Below are positions 5,384 to 6,925 of a DNA stretch of 6,925 nucleotides, piece by piece. The notes below the pieces were generated by a model. It worked only from the letters and a program-made list of their open reading frames with translations, ran no database searches and was not told the origin of the DNA. The position numbers were made by a program, and so were the translations under genes. The stretch comes from Planctomycetota bacterium (lineage in GTDB: Bacteria; Planctomycetota; Phycisphaerae; Phycisphaerales; UBA1924): positions 1 through 6,925 of the forward strand of contig JAEYVB010000034.1 in NCBI GenBank assembly GCA_023429345.1, given 5' to 3'. Each line of letters starts with the position of its first letter. Positions within the stretch are counted from its first letter, which is position 1.

Positions 5384-5493
5384 CCCGGAGCGTACCCGGT
5401 CGAGCCCCGGAGCCAAGTTAGCCTATGCTTTACAACTGCGGGAACCCGGTCCAGCGGTCCGCATCCAACCCCCTGAATCGTCGTCATACACCT
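5384..5493. promoter_or_regulatory. Divergent intergenic region between MazG-like and lipoprotein genes
   Basis: These 110 bp must hold promoters for both directions. TACGCT read on minus (5394-5389) ends 5 nt before the MazG-like ATG and fits TANNNT. An AT-rich patch at 5416-5437 contains TATGCT (5424-5429, plus), four of six to TATAAT, a possible -10 for the lipoprotein gene about 65 nt upstream of its ATG. No -35 is convincing. No Shine-Dalgarno is seen before the lipoprotein ATG at 5494. Confidence 0.3.
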
Positions 5494-6867
5494 ATGTCCC
5501 GGGCCCTCCGAAAAAGTCTTGGCTGCCTTCTTATGGTCGCCGCCGCCCTGGCGGGCGGGTGCCGCGAGTTCGCCAACCACCGGGGGGAACTCGAGATGCT
5601 CCACGCCGCGGGGAACTTCGGCCAGGCCGCGGCCGTGCTCGACGACCCCAAGTCCCGCGAGCTCTACGGGCAGCGAAACCGGCTCCTCTGGCACCTCGAC
5701 CGCGGCGCCATCGCGCTCGCCCAGGACGAGCCGGAAAGGGCGATCGAGCACCTGGAGAAGGCCGAGGCTGCTATCGAACTGCAGCGGGAGCGGTCCGCCG
5801 CGGATGTGATCGGCCAATGGACGATCAACGACACGACCAGCAAGTACGTCGCCGAACCCTACGAGGACATGTACGTCAACGTCCTGAAGCTCCTGGCGCA
5901 GCTGGAGGCGGGCAGGGTCGAGGGCGGGGCGAGTGTGGAGGCCCGCCGGGCGGCGTTCAAAGCGGACACGCTGCGCGACCAGTACGTGAAGTTTGCCGAA
6001 CAGCTCACATCGCGCAGCGGAGCGGCGATCGGCGGCGGCCCGCCGCCACTCCCGGGGCAGCCGGAACGGCTCACCTCCGGCGGGGCGTTCGTGGAAAGTC
6101 CCCTCGCGACGTACCTGACGATCCTCACCTTTCTGAAGACGGGCGATGAGCAGCTCGCCCGCGTCGCCGCTCGTCGCCTGCAGAGTTCGCTCGAGCTCCA
6201 GGGCGGGCTGGTCGGCAATGTCGATCCCGCCGAGTTCGCCGGTCTCGACGAGCTCTCGCCGCAGGACTTCAACACGCTGGTGGTCGCGCTCTCCGGGCGT
6301 GGCCCGACGAAGGTGGCCGACCGCATCGGCCCTGTCCCCTTGGGGACCATCCCGCTCTACATGGAGCTCCCCCGCCTGCGGATCCACCCCAGCCAGGTCG
6401 CGGGGGCGCGGGTGGAGGTAGACAGCGGCGGCGGGGTGCCCGAATCGGTGGCCGGATTGAAGCTCGTCGAGGACCTCTCGAGGGTCGCGTACGTCAACCA
6501 CGAGCAGATGATGCCGCTGATCTACGCCCGCACGTTCCTGCGGTACGCGCTGAAAGCCGGGGCCTCCATCGCGCTTACCGAGGTATCCCGTCGGGAGTCC
6601 GCCGACCGCGACCAGGGCCTGGTGCAGCTCGCGGGCGTCCTGGCCGGCCTGGCGGTGATCGCGGCCACCGAGGAGGCGGACCTGCGTTCCTGGACGTTCC
6701 TCCCCGGGCAGGCGCGTGTCGCGGCCCTCAAACTCCCCCCCGGGACCCACCGGATCCGCGTCGCCTACCAATCCCACGCGGGGGGCACGCTCCATACCAC
6801 CGACTGGCAGGAGATCAGCGTCTCCCCCGCCGGGCTTGCAACCATTGTCACGCATTACCCGAGATAG
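5494..6867 (+). CDS. COG3014-like lipoprotein with TPR-like N-terminal region
   Basis: 457 aa, ATG 5494 to TAG 6865-6867. The frame opens earlier (ATG 5425), but 5494 puts a lipoprotein signal at the N-terminus: basic 'MSRALRK', hydrophobic 9-20, then 'ALAGGC' with C23 as lipidation site. Position -3 is Ala rather than Leu, a slightly atypical lipobox; residue 24 is Arg, not Asp, so outer-membrane sorting is plausible. Residues about 36-100 look like TPR-type helix pairs ('AAGNFGQAAAVLD', 'DEPERAIEHLEKAEAA'). 'INDTTSKYVAEPYEDMYVNV' (111-130), then 'VEARR' (148-152), and the C-terminal 'EEADLRSWTFLPGQARVA' (393-410) plus 'LPPGTHRIRV' resemble an uncharacterised lipoprotein family I recall as COG3014. 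Function is unknown; gammaproteobacterial relatives often sit beside LpoB-like lipoproteins. A Pro/Gly linker lies at 179-190. It is followed after 34 bp by another co-directional gene, so they are likely an operon. Confidence 0.82.
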   Translation: MSRALRKSLGCLLMVAAALAGGCREFANHRGELEMLHAAGNFGQAAAVLDDPKSRELYGQRNRLLWHLDRGAIALAQDEPERAIEHLEKAEAAIELQRERSAADVIGQWTINDTTSKYVAEPYEDMYVNVLKLLAQLEAGRVEGGASVEARRAAFKADTLRDQYVKFAEQLTSRSGAAIGGGPPPLPGQPERLTSGGAFVESPLATYLTILTFLKTGDEQLARVAARRLQSSLELQGGLVGNVDPAEFAGLDELSPQDFNTLVVALSGRGPTKVADRIGPVPLGTIPLYMELPRLRIHPSQVAGARVEVDSGGGVPESVAGLKLVEDLSRVAYVNHEQMMPLIYARTFLRYALKAGASIALTEVSRRESADRDQGLVQLAGVLAGLAVIAATEEADLRSWTFLPGQARVAALKLPPGTHRIRVAYQSHAGGTLHTTDWQEISVSPAGLATIVTHYPR

Positions 6868-6886
6868 CTCGCCGTTCAGCCATCCA

Positions 6887-6893
6887 TAAGGAG
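6887..6893 (+). promoter_or_regulatory. Shine-Dalgarno TAAGGAG for the 3' edge gene
   Basis: TAAGGAG ends 8 nt before the ATG at 6902. It is the only well-spaced Shine-Dalgarno in the window and fixes the start of the last, truncated gene. Confidence 0.75.
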
Positions 6894-6901
6894 TTCTCAC
6901 G

Positions 6902-6925
6902 ATGACCGTTCGCACGCTCTTCACC
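6902..6925 (+). CDS. Start of an unidentified gene (3' truncated)
   Basis: Only eight codons are present (MTVRTLFT). The start is supported by a strong Shine-Dalgarno and by the 34-bp gap after the lipoprotein gene, implying co-transcription. A basic residue followed by hydrophobic ones could be the beginning of a signal peptide, which would suit a second exported lipoprotein, but eight residues cannot identify it. Confidence 0.65.

Noticed and set aside
5425..5493. Earlier ATG at 5425 as start of the lipoprotein gene.
   Set aside because: It would place 23 polar residues before a clear signal peptide and overlap a possible -10 box; the ATG at 5494 gives a standard lipoprotein N-terminus.
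5417..6924. Minus-strand open frame of about 500 codons opposite the lipoprotein gene.
   Set aside because: Its translation is charged and low-complexity without recognisable motifs, while the plus strand carries a lipoprotein signal and family-like blocks. It is a shadow frame.

Overview
The window is GC-rich, tightly packed bacterial chromosomal DNA. It reads as a core-genome envelope and cell-shape neighbourhood rather than an accessory island. There is no transposase, integrase, tRNA, rRNA, CRISPR array or phage gene. The best guess for the host is a Gram-negative-type bacterium, perhaps of the Planctomycetota (Phycisphaerae-like). This rests on the combination of an MlaE permease, a complete mreBCD set, a GlmU-like protein of the divergent 'alternative' type, a COG3014-like lipoprotein, high GC and few Shine-Dalgarno sequences. 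It is an inference from gene content, not from a marker gene.

Layout, left to right. (1) Positions 1-366 (+) hold the 3' end of an MlaE-type lipid ABC transporter permease. (2) Convergent to it, 395-1612 (-) encodes a 405-aa GlmU-like sugar-phosphate nucleotidyltransferase/acetyltransferase with a left-handed beta-helix. (3) Divergent from that after 42 bp, 1655-2305 (+) encodes a HAD phosphatase/phosphomutase of the beta-phosphoglucomutase type. (4) The minus-strand operon mreB (3808-4863), mreC (2872-3777), mreD (2312-2875) follows. mreC and mreD share an ATGA stop/start overlap, and mreD ends 6 bp from the end of the HAD gene. (5) A 196-bp leader/intergenic region (4864-5059) holds a possible -10 box, two hairpins and a perfect four-run G-quadruplex motif just upstream of the mreB GTG start. 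(6) 5060-5383 (-) encodes a small MazG-like nucleotide pyrophosphohydrolase. (7) Divergent from it, 5494-6867 (+) encodes a 457-aa lipoprotein with a TPR-like N-terminal part, resembling COG3014. (8) A new gene begins at 6902 (+) behind a good Shine-Dalgarno and runs off the window.

Functionally, MreBCD is the scaffold that positions lateral-wall peptidoglycan synthesis. The GlmU-like protein could supply a UDP-sugar such as UDP-GlcNAc for envelope polymers, MlaE belongs to outer-membrane lipid trafficking, and the lipoprotein is probably in the envelope. The HAD and MazG-like proteins are more likely metabolic or housekeeping enzymes. No clearly new system is visible. The points most worth checking are the TANNNT boxes 5-8 nt before three start codons (possible leaderless genes), the G-quadruplex/hairpin leader of mreB, and the unidentified partner gene after the lipoprotein. 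No stretch longer than about 200 bp lacks a gene.
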